From Phlebopus portentosus (taxonomy: Eukaryota > Basidiomycota > Agaricomycetes > Boletales > Boletinellaceae): 64,000 nucleotides of DNA. The position numbers were made by a program, and so were the translations under genes. Position 1 is the stretch's first letter. Every line of letters begins with the position of its first letter. Of the stretch, positions 1-13,490 are shown in pieces. Location: assembly GCA_037892935.1 (NCBI GenBank), contig JAYXKI010000008.1:868001-932000 (forward strand). Reading direction: 5' to 3'. The notes under the pieces were generated by a model. The model was not told the DNA's origin and made no database searches. It saw only the letters and a program-made list of their open reading frames with translations.

Positions 1-2730
1 GCTCGACTGCCACCTCGAGATGTCCAAGAGCACCTTTTGCAGCTTTATTTCACTCATGTACACCCATTTTTGCCCGTGGTACATAAGCAAGCGTTCCTCC
101 GAGAGTTCAGACAAATGTAGGTGTATCCGCACTGTCGATGAATTTGCCATCCTCATTATTCATTAGGAACGATGAACGCGACAGACAGGAAGCTTGGGCT
201 TCAAGGGGGAATACAACTGATGATCTTGGTAGCTCACAGAACTCTGTGGCTGAATTTCGAGATCGATCAACTTCTACGAACTCTGGCCGTACTGAACAAC
301 CGGAAGAAATTGATAAAGCTCAGACCGATGGTATCGTTAAAATGCCAGGACCCAGAATATCGACGCTCCTTCTATACGCCATGTTTGCCATTGCTGCACG
401 ATATGCACCTGTCGCTCACGGCACGACTGCGTCACCTCATCAGGTATTATTAGAGCCGTCCCCGAATTCGGCAGACGCGGAGATGTCTAAAGCTCGGGAC
501 AATTCTGCGAATCCAAGACGGTCGGCTGAATCCCGCACAACCAGCCCTAGCGGGGAAAGTTCTACTACTTCCAAGAAGTCAGAAGCTGAAATTGCAACTG
601 AGTTGGAAACGGATTCTGAGTTACCTGAACCCGACTCTGGACATATGTGGCCAGCCGGAGATGGTTTTTTGGAGCGAGCAAAAGATTTACTTGACAAGAC
701 TTACGCCAATTCCCGTCCGAGCACATGTCAAGCATTAATATTGATGGGTTACAGAGAAATCGGGATCGGAGCAATGGCCCAGAGTTGGCTTTATGTCGGT
801 ATGGCTGTCAGAATGGTGAGCACATTCTTCTTTCCGTTCCGTACTGGCATTGCTTATACTTGATTTGCAGGCTCAAGACTTGGGAATGCATCGGAATTCT
901 GACAATTGGACCTGTGATGGCGAGCTGCTTTTTTCTCCTATCGAACAGCAGCTTCGCAAGCGCATATGGTATTCGTGTGTAAGAATGGATAAGTATGTCT
1001 CAGCGTATATTGGCCGACCACTCTCGATATTTGAGGCCGATTACGATACTCGGCTCCCGAGTATTGACGAGGTATAATTATTCATGAGTCTATGTCATGA
1101 TTATATACTGAATTTTGTCAATAGGACGAGGAGCTGGAGTTATGGGCACCAAACGAGTCCATGCCTAATTCGATACTTAGTGATCCTGTTGAGGCGGTCA
1201 GTGCACCTATACCGCCGTTTACTGCCATCCCAGGGAGGATAATTTCGTGCTTTAACGAATCTGCTCGTCTTTGTAAGTGTTAATGGTTATCTTAACGTTG
1301 ATCGACTACCGCTTGACCTGGCTATCAGCATCAATCCTCGCGATGATTATGCAGGCTATTTATGCAGTGAATCCAGTATCGAGCCGCCACTTTGAGGCCT
1401 TGCAGCTTGAGCGGACCCTGGATCGATGGTACATGGACTTGCCAGAGTATCTTCGGTTTGACACGAGCGTCCGGTCCACAAATGTTCCGCCTCCCAATGT
1501 GCTTATTTTGCACATGCAGTACTGGTGTGCTGTGATCTTGCTCCACCGGCCATTGTGAGTTACCTGCGTATGTTTTGGGTGGTTCTTTATTTCTAAAATC
1601 TGATCGAAAGCATTCCACGATATGTCGCTATGCACCAAAAGCGGTATATATACATTTTTTCCTACGGGCTTCTTCGCTGACCTTTGTTTCGCTACTAGAT
1701 TGCGGCCGGGAAGCCCAGTTGATCAAAAGGCTTACTTTGCTGCGCAAAAGAATTTCAATCTGTGCGTTTCAGCTGCGAACCATATAACATCTATCGGTGG
1801 GTTGTCAAAGTGTCATCATCCTTTTCAACAGTCTGATCTGCTTGCGATGATAGTATCGATGTATCAAGAGCACTTTTGTTTGAAACGCTGCCCTGTATTC
1901 CTTAGCTATTACATATTTACTGCTGGGATTATGCATATGACGACTAGTATGTATTGGTTTCTTTTCTCCGCTAATTGGACTAATGACGTTTGGTAGTGGC
2001 TACGAATCCAGATGACCCTCAGGCTTCAATCGGACTCAATAAATGTATGGAGGTGCTGAAGCGTATTGAAATTGTTTGGCCCAGTGCCGCCAGAGCTTGG
2101 CAGCTTCTTCATGGAGCAAAAGTTGACTTACCAGATTATGATTTGCCTGTCGCTAGGATCGATCGACCGAGAAAGCGTTCTGCAGATGATACCATTGACG
2201 CTGTCATACCAGGGGATTCTTCTCATTTGCATGAGAGCCGTAGCAACGCAGCGAGAGCGCCTCAGGCATATGCCCCTACAACCGCGAATGGACGGTATGA
2301 TCCTGTCGTAGACATCAACGGCAATCGTGCATTTGCTCTATTTAATTCGTACTCCCGTTGGGCATCGGACGGACCTATGGGCTTTTCTTCAGGTCTATCG
2401 ACATCGGTCTTGCCGCAGCATTACAGTACTGGTTTCGTTGATGAACGTGCATCCTCAAGCGCTCATCGCTCCCCGGTAGCAGTGGCTGACGACACGGGAC
2501 GTTTTTCGCAGTATTGGAGCGACTATTCCATGGGTCAGCCATCGTCCATGCTCAGTTCTATGTATGACCTGCCGTTGCTTTCCGATCTACACCACCATGA
2601 TCAACAAAACCAGCATGCATCTCATGGATTACAACAAGCACAAAGCTTCACGCACCCATTGTATATGAACGATCATTATAACGCCTTTGGTGAGTACTTT
2701 CGTATACTGCTTCGGAAGAACAAGGTCTGA
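1..2730 (+). CDS. Fungal-specific transcription factor, C-terminal part (5' end outside window)
   Basis: This is the middle homology region and C-terminus of a Zn2Cys6-type regulator of the Fungal_trans family. The frame is open from base 1, where the sequence around PFLPVVHKQAFLREF is the typical start of that domain. The first intron is 119-166. Further exons give a second domain block (IYAVNPVSSRHFEALQLERT at about 1360-1420) and a ligand-domain end (SVATNP-like exon from about 1996). The tail from about 2170 is rich in S, H, Q and Y, as is usual for activation regions. The DNA-binding zinc cluster must lie upstream of the window. An internal Ser/Glu-rich stretch (about 450-650) interrupts the domain. 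The end is uncertain: a GTGAGT at 2692 may splice to an exon after 2760, which would replace the stop at 2728-2730. The family is clear, the target genes are unknown. Confidence 0.8.
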
Positions 2731-3152
2731 CGTGCCTCGAAGATCCTCTTCCTCATCATTAGGAGGCCTCGATAATTGCATTCTCTGCTTTTCTTTGCAC
2801 AGAGATCCTTTTGTTATCTTCCCCGCCACAAAATACTGTATCTCATAGTCCTCATCTTACTCGTCATTTCCTGTGTATGCCTAAGAATCATACCATATTA
2901 AATTTCCAAAATATTAACTTTGAGTGCATACATGCAACACGTAGATCAATATAAAATAAAATAAAATAGTCAATCTTTGAAGGTACCATATCCATAAAAT
3001 AAGCGTGGGAAAGTGCAGCACAGGAGTTAGAGAAGAGCGGAACGAATGTGAGTAAGAGAACTTGGACTTGACCACAATCAGCCATGAGTACCATCGCCGC
3101 CTCGTAACCCAAGACTATCCTGACGATATATCCGTCAACTTATGCGTACAAT
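2731..3152. other. Intergenic, 3' end of regulator and promoter of EST1/SMG7-like gene
   Basis: No supported gene. It may hold a short last exon of the upstream regulator (after about 2760). An AT-rich stretch at 2895-2990 contains short ATAAA runs. The ATG at 3084 runs into a stop after seven codons and is probably leader sequence. Confidence 0.5.
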
Positions 3153-6100
3153 ATGCAAGACGCTCTTCACAATTCTGCGTCCGATGTAGCGAGGTCAGAC
3201 CTCTCGTTCGTTCGTGGCGTGCTTCCATAGACACTCATGCTATACTTCTACATCCCCAGGGAAGCCCGTACACTTGCCCAGAGCTTGAAGGAAGCAGCCA
3301 AGAAAAATGAAACATTAGATAAAGACGTTGAGTTTAAGCGCAAAAAGTGTGTGTTTCGACATACAATTTACTTAATTTGTCTGAGCTTGGATTCCATAGC
3401 CTTCGGAAGCAGCATCTCAAACTGCTGCTCCTATATCCAACTTCGAAGGAAGCCAAGGATGCAGAGACGCACATCTGGATGCAAACATCCTACCAGTTTA
3501 TTTCTGTATACAAGCAGCGCTTGGCAGTACTTGACCGAAAATTGTTCTCGCCCGTTGCGCAATCAAATAAACCCGGTGCTCGTCAAGGTCCAGGTGAAGG
3601 AGGTCATGTAGAATATCGGAAGACACTCGCTCGGTTCCGACAATTTCTTGCAGAGGAGGAACGGTTCTACGTGCAACTACTTGTCCGATACCAGTCTCAA
3701 TTCGAATTGACCGAGGCGAAACCGGCGCTTACCAGGGCGGAGGTATTATCTCCAGACCAGGAGGATGGGTCATCAGCCGACTCTGGGAGAGGCTTGTTCC
3801 CAGAACGTGCGGATTCGTCACCTATGAGAGATGACGAAAGACAAGCAAGACTTGCGACGTTCACAAAACTATTGGTTTGCTTGGGTGACATCTCTCGGTA
3901 TCGAGAACAATACAATGACGGTGGTGGGAGGCCACGTGCGGGCCACGAAGAAGGACCTCCGAGAAAGACGGGAAGGGGTGGACGAAGAGGTGGCTTTGAA
4001 GCTGTGGCTAGGCCGCGTAATTACACTCGGGCAAAGAATATCTACGAACAGGCGCGCCTACTGCTTCCGGATGATGGGAACGCTTCACACCAGCTTGCGA
4101 TTCTTTCGTCGTACGAGAAGGATTCTTTCGGATCTTTGTTACACTATTACCGCGCCCTATGTGTTCGCCAGCCTTATGACACTGCGTCGGACAATTTGAA
4201 CACGGTATTGAAGAAGGCATTGGATCAGTATCGGTCCTCTAAGGGGAGCGCTGCGGTTGATCCGCATGCAGTTCAGAAGGTCCGCGTTGATCGTTTCCTA
4301 GAATCAGTGGTTGTGTTACACGGTCTTTGGTATCTCGATGCTGACGAGTATGTTTGACAATTCACATTGGCATCGTACGTCCTAATGTTTACCTTAGACA
4401 CGCGGCACGAGCTTCAAAACATTCTCGGCATATTACTGCAAGGTTCAGGTCCCTCATCGCTGAACCGGCACTTCCAGCCAATACTGTTTCTGAAGTCATC
4501 GTAATGGCTTTTAGCGCACTCTGGAAAATTCGTATGATCCGGGACAAGAATACGCGAGCTAATCGGACGGTCATCGAACCTCTCATAGCTACGCATATAC
4601 TCTCGCTATTGCGCGCACTTTTTGACGCGGCCAGAATGCAATTATCGGTTAAGATTGAGGATCTACAGGACAAGGGAGATCTTGGACAACAGATCACTAG
4701 GGTCTTCCGACGGATCCTACCCGCGATTCGCATTGCATCCAAATGGTTGCGCACCAATGCGAACTACCTGGCTTCCTCAGTAGCTTCAGCTTCACCAGAG
4801 TATTTCAAGAATTCCATCAAGAAGTTCTGGGACTCATATGTGATGTTCTTGACTCCACTGAGCGAAACTTTCCCGCTGGCCAAGTTGCCCGAGTTGAAGA
4901 ATCCTCTGGACGAAGATGTTGACCTGACTGGCTTCTCGCCGGTGAGGAAAGCGATGTTCGTTCAGCCTCCTGAAGCGGAGACTGGTTTCGTGCTTGGCCA
5001 GCAGGATGTCCATCCGAATGAGGAGTATCTGATGCGGATTTGGGACTTGTTGAGGGATGCTGAGCAAATTACTGCGTTCGAGGTACGAGTTCTTTCCAGA
5101 CTTTGATGCATTTGCTGAGACCGTGATTTAGAGGTCGCCCGTTTCATTCAGTAATGGCAAATTCATGGTTTCTGGAGAACAGCATACTTCTGCTGAACTT
5201 ATACGCTCGTCCACTCCGGAATTAACAGAACCAAGCCCACCGCCTCCACTTCCGGAGCCCGTTCAGGAGGGTGCTCAAGAAAGTGACGATGACGATGATG
5301 GAAATACGACGCAGACGTCTCGCACGGAAGACGATGTTGTTCGTGAGGCGTTTGAAAAAGCCCTTCAAGATGATATAAGGACTGATACGGAACTTGATGA
5401 CGAAGAGGATGAAAGGATTGTTTGGAGTCCTCCAAGGCAAGCTATTTTATCCTACTATCCGCTAGGGGCAGAAACTGATTCTTTGGATAGGACACATCTG
5501 TCTCCTTTGCAGAAGATCATACAGCCGCCTCATATATCGCCACACGTCTATCCGTCTGCACAATCACCTACGACAGCAACGGCTTCACCCACGCGACCTC
5601 TTCCTCCGCCTTTTATCCCTAGCACGGTCTCAGGAACGACGGCGCAGGACTTGCTTAACAACGTTCTTGGGTTCTCTCGCTCGAAAGGCGAACATGTGTC
5701 GTTCGGACTTCAGCAGCAGCAAGGGGTGACGTCTTCTACTCCGCAATCGTCTTTATTATTCGGATCTGGGTCATTCAACTCTCCTACTAAATCGATCTGG
5801 AGCAGTACGAGTGCGACTGGGCAACTGGGAACCGGAGGACATTTGCCACCCTCACTTTCCTCGCAGTTTGCACCTTCGGGACCTTTGGCTCCTGAGCATG
5901 AGCGGGCGAGATCGCACTCGTTTTCTTTTTCACAGTCGGCGATGGGTCACAGTCAGACGTTGACAAGCACTCAGGATTCAGTTTATCAAGGCTCTGGAAA
6001 CGTGTCTCTGGCGCTCCCCGTTGGACATGTTGGAGTTGGGCATGCTGGGACTCGGCTGGGAGGACATCACCAGAGCCTATCTTTCTCTGGGCCGCAAAGC

Positions 6101-6358
6101 GCCTTTCAGAGTCTATCTCCTCCACTCGTGCCTTCTCAGTCACAACAGGTGTTCTACGATTCTCATCCCGCTGCGCCTCCGCCTCCTGTGCAGATTCAAG
6201 ACACGCGTCTGCAAGGATACGCTTATCGTCCAACCGGTATCGGAGCCCCAGACCCATTTTTATATCATGATTCTGGTGGGACGAACATCGATACGTTTTC
6301 TGGAATGGGCATGCCGCAATCTACATCTACCGTGAATCGATCGATATGGGGTACGTAG
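3153..6358 (+). CDS. EST1/SMG7-like protein (telomerase/NMD family)
   Basis: Members of this family have a 14-3-3-like TPR N-terminus. They act in nonsense-mediated mRNA decay (SMG5/6/7) or in telomerase recruitment (yeast Est1). The spliced model is 3153-3193, 3260-3346, 3400-4347, 4398-5082 and 5132-6358, giving 995 codons with phase closing at every junction. The EST1 N-terminal helices are seen in the stretch ending SYQFISVYKQRLAVLDRK (exon 3). The EST1 DNA/RNA-binding domain follows with NYTRAKNIYEQARLLLPDDG and SFGSLLHYYRALCVRQPYDT. The C-terminal 400 residues are acidic, then Ser/Pro/Gln-rich and low complexity, as in SMG7-like fungal proteins. No PIN domain is visible, which argues against SMG6. 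The first 41-bp exon is inferred from phase; its GTCAGA donor is not a strong consensus. Confidence 0.87.
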
Positions 6359-6937
6359 AAGAACTTGCCTTTTGGAAGGTTTGGGTTTCTGCCTGAGACT
6401 ACAGATTTCGGATACGGAGATAACAGACAGACCGGTGATGAACGGGTACCTAACGGATAGGAGACAGAGACAATGGATAGGGTGCCTTTCCAATCCAAGA
6501 TCACCGTATCACCGTTGCGAGTCGGACTGGACTGGACCCATCCGAGCACATTTCCTCGTCGTTTCTTCATCTCTCAAGGGATTTCAATGGGATTAAATAT
6601 TTCCAAGCTGGAAGATGAATGGAAAGTAGTCTGCAGTAGTGACTGAGCAATGTACTACGTATCGCGAATTGATTTGTTTTATCTCTGAATTGTCTCATTT
6701 TTATTGTGTATTTATTTGATGAGTGATGAGTGTTGACAAATAAGATGTGTCACTTTGCCGGCGCGTAGACGGACAACTCGGTTCGACCTCACCTTGCTCT
6801 CGACGTCCACCACCTCTCCCTCATCGTCTCAACGCGTCTCTCATATCGGAAAATTGGTGGGCACGTGTCGGTGGGCAAGGACATAGTTTTCATTCGTCTA
6901 GGTTACGAGACGTACGCGAAAATCCAGGAAAACCAGG
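6359..6937. other. Intergenic, promoter of LCB2-like gene
   Basis: No gene seen. The first 400 bases are the 3' flank of the EST1/SMG7-like gene. From about 6740 the sequence becomes CT-rich, a common feature upstream of highly expressed fungal genes. It contains one ACGCGT (6832-6837) about 100 bp before the LCB2 start. Confidence 0.5.
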
Positions 6938-9072
6938 ATGCCCTCGCCTATGGCTCTCAGCCCTCCGTCGCAGACGAGGTCGATGTTTTCAAGGAAGAAG
7001 AAATCGTCTGTCAACCTCTTTTCGGCTGCCGAGTATCTCTCTGCTGTCTCCCAGAAGGATGCCATGTCTCGTTCTGCCGCTGCCGTAGCAGTAGCCTCGT
7101 CGCGCAGCTCGAACAGTACGACACCCACGTCCACGCCGGCACTGTCGTTTTCGTCAACACTGACGACGTCCACTGAGGAAACTATTGTTGACGAATACGG
7201 GGATAGTGGTAATAATAAGGATGGGTTGGCGCTGCCGAGCACGCCGCCGACATCTGAACAGGTTTTCACGACTGTCCACTCGGAATTTGGTCATTGTGCA
7301 AATCAGGAGTATCGCTATCAGTCCTCTGCTCGTCCGGGAAGCACATACGATCTTGAGGAGGTCGAACCGCCGTATAGGATTTTGCTCACGACGTATATCA
7401 GTTATATTATCCTTATTTGCCTGGGTCATCTTCGTGACTTCCTTGGCAAGCGACTTCGTCCGTCGAACTACAAGCACCTTAAGGAGAAGAATGTACGTTG
7501 AGTTGTTTTGTCACCTTGATGTGAAGATTGAAATGCGTATGTGAAGGGATACGCTCCGCTCAACTCGGACTTTGATTCGTTCTACACGCGCAGGTTGAAG
7601 AAGCGTATGGACGACTGCTTTTCGCGGCCAGTTACGGGTGTACCAGGCCGAACCATCACGTTGCTTGACCGTTACAGCGAGGATTTCAACGATAGATTCG
7701 AACTTACGGGCTCACGCACACGCGCACTCAACTTGTCTTCTTACAATTACCTCGGTTTTGCCCAAGCTCGTGGAGGCTGTGCCGATGCCGTTGAGGAAGG
7801 CATAAAGCGCTACGGTGTCAGCGCGTGCGGCCCGCGCCTGGAGGGTGGCACCCTCGATCTGCACTTGCAGACTGAACAGCTCGTGGCGAAGTTCCTTGGC
7901 CAGGAAGATGCCCTGATTAGTTCGATGGGTTTCGCGACAAACTCTACGGTTATTCCGGCACTGGTGACCAAGGGATGCCTCGTCATTTCAGATGAACTCA
8001 ACCATGCGTCTATCAGGTACGGTGTCCGCCTGAGCGGTGCAAATGTCCGCATGTTCAAGCATAATAGTATGGAATCGCTCGAGTCGCTTCTCCGAGAGGC
8101 AATTAGCCAGGGACAACCAAGGACGCACAGGCCTTGGAAGAAAATTTTGCTAGTTGTCGAAGGCTTGTTCAGTATGGAGGGCACACTGACGAATTTACCG
8201 ATGATAATGGAATTCAAGAAGCGCTACAAGGTATTTTTGGCATTCTCAAGACGTTCTTTTTTGGGATACTGATTATTCCGTTATAGTTCTATCTTTTCGT
8301 TGATGAGGCACATTCCATCGGCGCGCTCGGCTCGCACGGCAGAGGCGTTGCAGACTATTTCGGTATCAATCCGAGAGACATTGATATCCTTATGGGCACA
8401 TTTACAAAATCTTTCGGCGCCGCTGGCGGCTATATCTCAGGCAACAAGGCTCTAATCGACAGACTGCGAATCCGCGGATATGGAGGGTCGTATGCGGAAT
8501 CCATGTCCCCGCCCGTCTTGACTCAGATTGTGGCCAGTATGGCGAGCATCATGGGTGTCTCGCCTCCCCTACCGCCTGCTTCAACTTCTGATCCAAATGC
8601 ATATGTGCACCCTGGCCCGGCACCTGCTGCGAGCATCCCCGCATGGATGGACCTTCCCCGACCTCTTCGGGATGGAAGCGAAGGGCGAGAACGTCTCCGT
8701 CGACTTGCCTTCAATTCGCGTTACCTATCGCGTGGACTCGCCAAACTCGGGTTCATCACGTACGGACACGTTGACAGCCCTATCGTCCCCCTCCTCCTCT
8801 TCAATCCAGGAAAGATGTGCGTCTTCAGTCGGATGATGCTCGAGCGCCGCACACCGATTGCTGTTGTCGTCGTTGCGTACCCTGCTACTCCCCTCGTCAC
8901 ATCTCGTGTGAGGTTCTGCCTTTCGGCGGCGCATACGAAGGAGGACGTGGACACGGTGTTGAGGACGTGTAGTGAGATTGGGGATGTTTTGGATTTGAAG
9001 CACCGTGAGGGCGAGAGGTGGACGATTGACGAGGTTGTTGCGCGGGCTGTCGAGTTGGTTGAGATGCCCTGA
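6938..9072 (+). CDS. LCB2: Serine palmitoyltransferase subunit 2
   Basis: The PLP-dependent enzyme condenses serine with palmitoyl-CoA to 3-ketodihydrosphingosine, the first step of sphingolipid synthesis, in the ER membrane with LCB1. Exons 6938-7492, 7547-8230 and 8287-9072 give 674 residues with clean phase. A Ser/Thr-rich head is followed by a membrane segment (TTYISYIILICLGHL). The alpha-oxoamine synthase fold follows: SSYNYLGFA, GPRLEGGTLDLH, the DEAHSIGALGSHGRG loop, and GTFTKSFGAAGGY holding the PLP-binding lysine. The product is about 100 residues longer than yeast Lcb2, mostly in the N-terminal head. The downstream neighbour UGD is convergent. Confidence 0.96.
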
Positions 9073-9643
9073 ACAAGGTCTGCAATTGACCGAATAAATG
9101 GAATTCCGTTGGTCTCCGGACCGTCGAACGAAGCATTAAACGGATCTGATCTTGGATATTGGCGTGAATTTTACTTTCTTCAATTATTTTTTGCTTCTAT
9201 CTTTATGTTTTAATAGTCGCCCCGGTGCGCAAGACCGGATGATTAATGACCAGCGTTTGTAGACCTCTGCATCCGACTTTGATGACGAGTCATTCTAACT
9301 TTGATTTACAGAACTACATAGTGGCTGTTTGTCTATATACCTTTTTCACGAATAGATGGTTTGCCTTGCAACTTGATGAGCTCATGAAAAACAATTTGAG
9401 CAAGTGTTCGGCGCATTTTTGCATATACTTCATTCTATCTAATTATCGGTTTTACCAAGAGTTGGGTATTAGGTACCACGGTACCTTGAAGAGGAAGAGT
9501 CCCTGGAGACAGAAAAAACGAAGTGGAGGGATCTACGTTCAAGTCCAGAAAATATCCTGACAAGTCTCTAAAACGCAATGCCTTCAACTCCGAAAGTCTG
9601 AATGTCTATTCAAAGTTGGGATGGAGACCGGTTAAAACGTGAT
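9073..9643. other. Convergent intergenic region
   Basis: Shared 3' flank of LCB2 (+) and UGD (-). The sequence is AT-rich with short homopolymers. A 104-codon plus-strand frame at 9246-9560 has no recognisable features and no promoter context. Confidence 0.5.
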
Positions 9644-11441
9644 CTAGAGGCCCTCGCCCCTTCCGATGACCTTGACTCTGAATCCAATCTGACGGAGCTT
9701 GTCAGCGTCTAGGAGGAGTCGGCCGTCAAAGACAAAGGCAGGCTTTTCCATGTTGTCGTAGATAGCTTTCCAGTCGATGTCACGGAATTCCTTCCATTCA
9801 GTGGCGACGACTACGGCTTCGGCGTCTGAGCATGCATCGAAAGCGCTCGGGCAGATCGTTACTTGTTTTTGAACTGGAGAATCGATTTACTTAATGTCAG
9901 ATTTGGAGAATACATTGAAAAAGGGTGAATGGAACGTACTCTCTGCGAGAGAAAGATGCGGTTCGGCTTCCTGCAAGTCTTGCCAGATTTGCGAGTGCTC
10001 GACCTTGGGATCATAGATCCTAACTTGAGCGCGCTCCGATAGGAAGTCGCGAATGAGCGTGATGGCAGCGCTTTCGCGAGTGTCGCCAGTGTCCGCCTTG
10101 AACGCGAATCCGAGCACAGCGATGCGCTTTCCGGTGATGGTATTAAAGAGCGTATCAACAACCGTCTTTGAGAATCGTCGTTTCTGGTACTCATTGAGCT
10201 CGACAACTTGGCGCCAGTATGCAGCGACCTCGGGCAAGTGAAGGCTCTCGCTTAGGTATACGAGGTTGAGAATATCCTTTTGGAAACACGATCCGCCAAA
10301 ACCGACGGAGGCCTTGAGGAATTTAGGACCAATGCGGGAGTCAAACCCGACAGCATGGGCGACTTCATCGATGTTGGCACCTGTTGCTTCGCAAATTGCG
10401 GAGAGGGCGTTGATCGAAGAGATACGCTGCGCAAGCATGGCGTTTGCTGCGAGCTTGGAGAGCTCAGAGGACCATAATCCGACGGTTAGGATTTGTTCTT
10501 TCCTAAATTCGCATCATTTTTTAAATAGAATGAACATACGATAAGAGAATGAATTGAAACTCACGGCACCCAGTTCGCGTAAACGTCGGATAGGGACTCG
10601 GATGCGGCAAGACCTTCTGGGGTCTGAAGGGAGCCGATGAGAACACGGTCCGGGTACAGAAGGTCGTTGACGGCCGTTCCCTCTGCCAAGAACTCCGGGT
10701 TGGATAGGATGTCAAACCGACAACCATTCTTGGAATTGGCCTCGAGGATGGTGCGCATCGATTCCGCCGTTCGGCAAGGGACTGTTGATTTTTCGACAAC
10801 GATCTTGGAGGAAGTGGCTACTGCGGCGATACGGCGCGTCGCAAGCTCGATATAGCTGGGTGAGATGAATTGGGAGAGAAAAACGTGTATCAGCGCGCAG
10901 ACAAGTAGCACGTAAGGAAAGAGGATAATGATAACGCACTTGAGATCAGCAGCAAAGCCCGCACCAACGCCGCTCTTCTTGGTCGGCGTATTAACAGAGA
11001 CGAAGATGAGGTCGGCCTCTTTTATGCACCTGTCGACCTCGGTGGTGAAGAAAAGATTGCGCCCACGAGCTTGACGGACGACGTCGACAAGCCCTGGCTC
11101 ATAGATGGGGATGGAAAAGTCCTCGCTGTTCCAGGCGTCGATGCGTGTTTGACTGAGGTCGACGATGTTCACCTCAATCTGAGGGCATTTGAGCGCAATG
11201 ACTGCGCATGTTGGTCCACCTATGAAGGTAGAATGAACCTCAAAAACTCGAATGAAGGCGAGAGTAGGCTTACCGACGTAACCTGCGCCGACTGTTGAGG
11301 GCAAAAACGCGTCAGGACACAACGAAACGAAACACGCGTGTCTCAAGTGAATGTGAAGTACGCACCACAACATATTTTCTTTACTTTTACAGGAGCAATG
11401 GCGGCTTTTTGGTCTTTGTAACGTGCAGCGACGCTCTCCAT
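9644..11441 (-). CDS. UGD1: UDP-glucose 6-dehydrogenase
   Basis: Oxidises UDP-glucose to UDP-glucuronate with two NAD+, supplying UDP-glucuronate and UDP-xylose for capsule and wall glycans in basidiomycetes. The model on the minus strand is 11441-11366, 11291-11274, 11219-10940, 10855-10565, 10502-9940 and 9873-9644. This gives 485 residues with exact phase, including an 18-bp micro-exon. The Rossmann start is split by introns ([18 protein letters not shown]). Other motifs are VSVNTPTK, the hinge [11 protein letters not shown], the catalytic cysteine in [10 protein letters not shown], and the C-terminal domain with [16 protein letters not shown]. The length is normal for the family. The C-terminus ends within a few residues of VIGRG. 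Confidence 0.96.
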
Positions 11442-11681
11442 ATTGACGAGGGCAGATGAGATGATGGTAAGAGGACAAGTTGAAAAGGCGAAACAGGATC
11501 GGCCATAATATATTTTATAGTATATTTTAGAGCGGCTAATGATACCCGCTTCATTCATCGTCGGATAAGTTCGTATCAATAAAACGGAGTACCAAGATAA
11601 TCCAATTGTCCGAGTTTATTCGACTATATACTGTACACGGGTATATTTACAGTAGTCCAAGTCGGTATAATAAACACCTGC

Positions 11682-13490
11682 TTATGTTCCGCCCCACTGG
11701 GCGAACGGGTTGTGTGAACCAGCGCCTCCACCTGCAGCCATGCCCTGGAAGATCTGCTGCGCTTGTTGGGCTTGCGTCGTCATCGGAAAGCTCGAATTAG
11801 CTGGTGATTGGAATACACCACCAGGCTGGAATGATGTCTGTTGTGTCTGGACTTGGGGAGTGAAGAATGGCGAAGGCGAAGGGTTGCTTGCAAGAGGTGT
11901 TCCGGGGTATTGTTGTTGCTGCGCCTGCGCCTGTGCTTGTATTTGCATCGGGGTGAATGGGTTGAATGATGCCTGGGGTTGTGGTTGCTGGAAGGCGTTC
12001 GGAGTGCCAGTAGGCATCACTCCCAGAGGCGACTGTCCGATATTTGAAAATGGAAGTGTTGCACCACGAATATTGGACCCAGGGGTGGGAGAAGAGAAGG
12101 GTCCACCAGCAGACAAACTCGCATATGGATTTGTAGTCGGTGATGCACCGCTATTACCGAATGGAGAAGCGCCGAACGTTGAGATGGCAGATTGGCCGAG
12201 ACCTGTCGTCATTGGTGTCTGGAATGCCTGGGGTATGCCTTGTTGCGGTTGTGACTGAGTATATTGGAGCGGTAGAGACGAGTTCAGAGAGGGAGTCTGG
12301 ATGGAGATGAGGTCGTTGAATGTCGATGAAGTGAGTGAAGCTTGTTGATTCGGCGGTGCTGCTGGTGGTGCGCTTGATGCTTGTGTCGAAGTTGGAGTGA
12401 AGTTGGAAGGAGATGCTGTAGAGTTCGCAGGAAACGGATTGAAACTGGATCTTCGGGGAGGGATACTAACTTCGGAGCCAAAATTCGTAAAAGCAGAGCC
12501 AGAAGAGAAGGAACGAGTTCCCAAGCTCGGAGCACCTGGAAGCGGGGGTTGTTGCGTCTGTGTAGTTTGACCGCTCGCAGGAAGATCAGAGCGGATGGGT
12601 GCGGTCTGCGAGCGCTTTGGGAGATGAGTAGGCTGCGTCGATGTCGACGGTAATACTATTCTGGATCGGAGTGATTGGGAAGGTCCGAGCTTTTCGGCTG
12701 CACGCACGGACAGGGGTCGAAAGCGTTGGAACTCGTATTTCGCTAAAGGGAACCAATGGAATTGTAGGTGAGATCAAGGATAGATGAATAGGCAGGAATG
12801 AACGGCCCAGTACTTACATCGGATGTATTTCTCCAATTCGCTGTCGCGCTCGGATTCTTCCATGTTTGTCGGTAATGGGTGTTTCTTCTCGTCTGGATTC
12901 CAGTACTGATTCGCCTTTATGTTGCCGATGGCTTTCATGTTCTGAATGTGAAATTAGGATATCGGTTTAATGAGGAGAAATGGGCGGGAAGACTGACCTC
13001 AACTTGCTCTTTCGTCCAGTCGTCGAGCGTAAGACTCTTCCTAAGGCGATAGCAACATCAGAGAAGCAAAAAACTACCAGTGATCGTTGACGTACACCTT
13101 GGTGATATGAGTCCCTATCTTGCGATGAATGCTCGCACAATGGACACTGGAATGAAATGGTACGTCCAGGTCAGATCCTTCAACATAACAGAGCGATGGA
13201 TGTTGGCTCACCAGATGAATATGCCGAGATTGTGCGATGCCCAACGAGGAGCCTTGGCTGGTAATGATCATTCAGCTTATAAGTCAAGGGCTGTTGCGCA
13301 TGAACAGAGTACAGACCTTTGCAGTCTGCACATACATCTGAACGCGAAATGAGATTGGTGAACAAGTGTATTATTATACGTGTATTGTATTGCACATACC
13401 GTTACCTGGCTGAGATACAAGTTCGAGTAGGATTCTTTGGTTCTTATCTCTTGTCATTTTGCTCAATCCTGATGTTTTACTTGTGGACAT
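11682..13490 (-). CDS. ArfGAP of the SMAP/Age2 type with C-terminal NPF motifs
   Basis: A GTPase-activating protein for Arf, acting in vesicle budding at the trans-Golgi or endosome. Seven exons (13490-13400, 13337-13317, 13257-13212, 13146-13096, 13040-12998, 12941-12818, 12742-11682) give 478 residues with exact phase. The ArfGAP zinc finger is at residues about 34-57 (CADC ... CVHC, spacing C-x2-C-x16-C-x2-C), followed by ASIHRKIGTHITKVKSLTLD. The catalytic-loop arginine is expected in this block. The rest is a low-complexity tail rich in Q, N, P and S that carries SFNPF, FNPF and HNPF motifs. Such motifs bind EH-domain endocytic proteins. One exon is only 21 bp. It shares a 171-bp promoter with FAD1. 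Confidence 0.93.

Noticed and set aside
5787..6257. 156-codon minus-strand frame within the EST1/SMG7-like gene
   Set aside because: Shadow of the low-complexity Ser/Gln-rich C-terminal exon.
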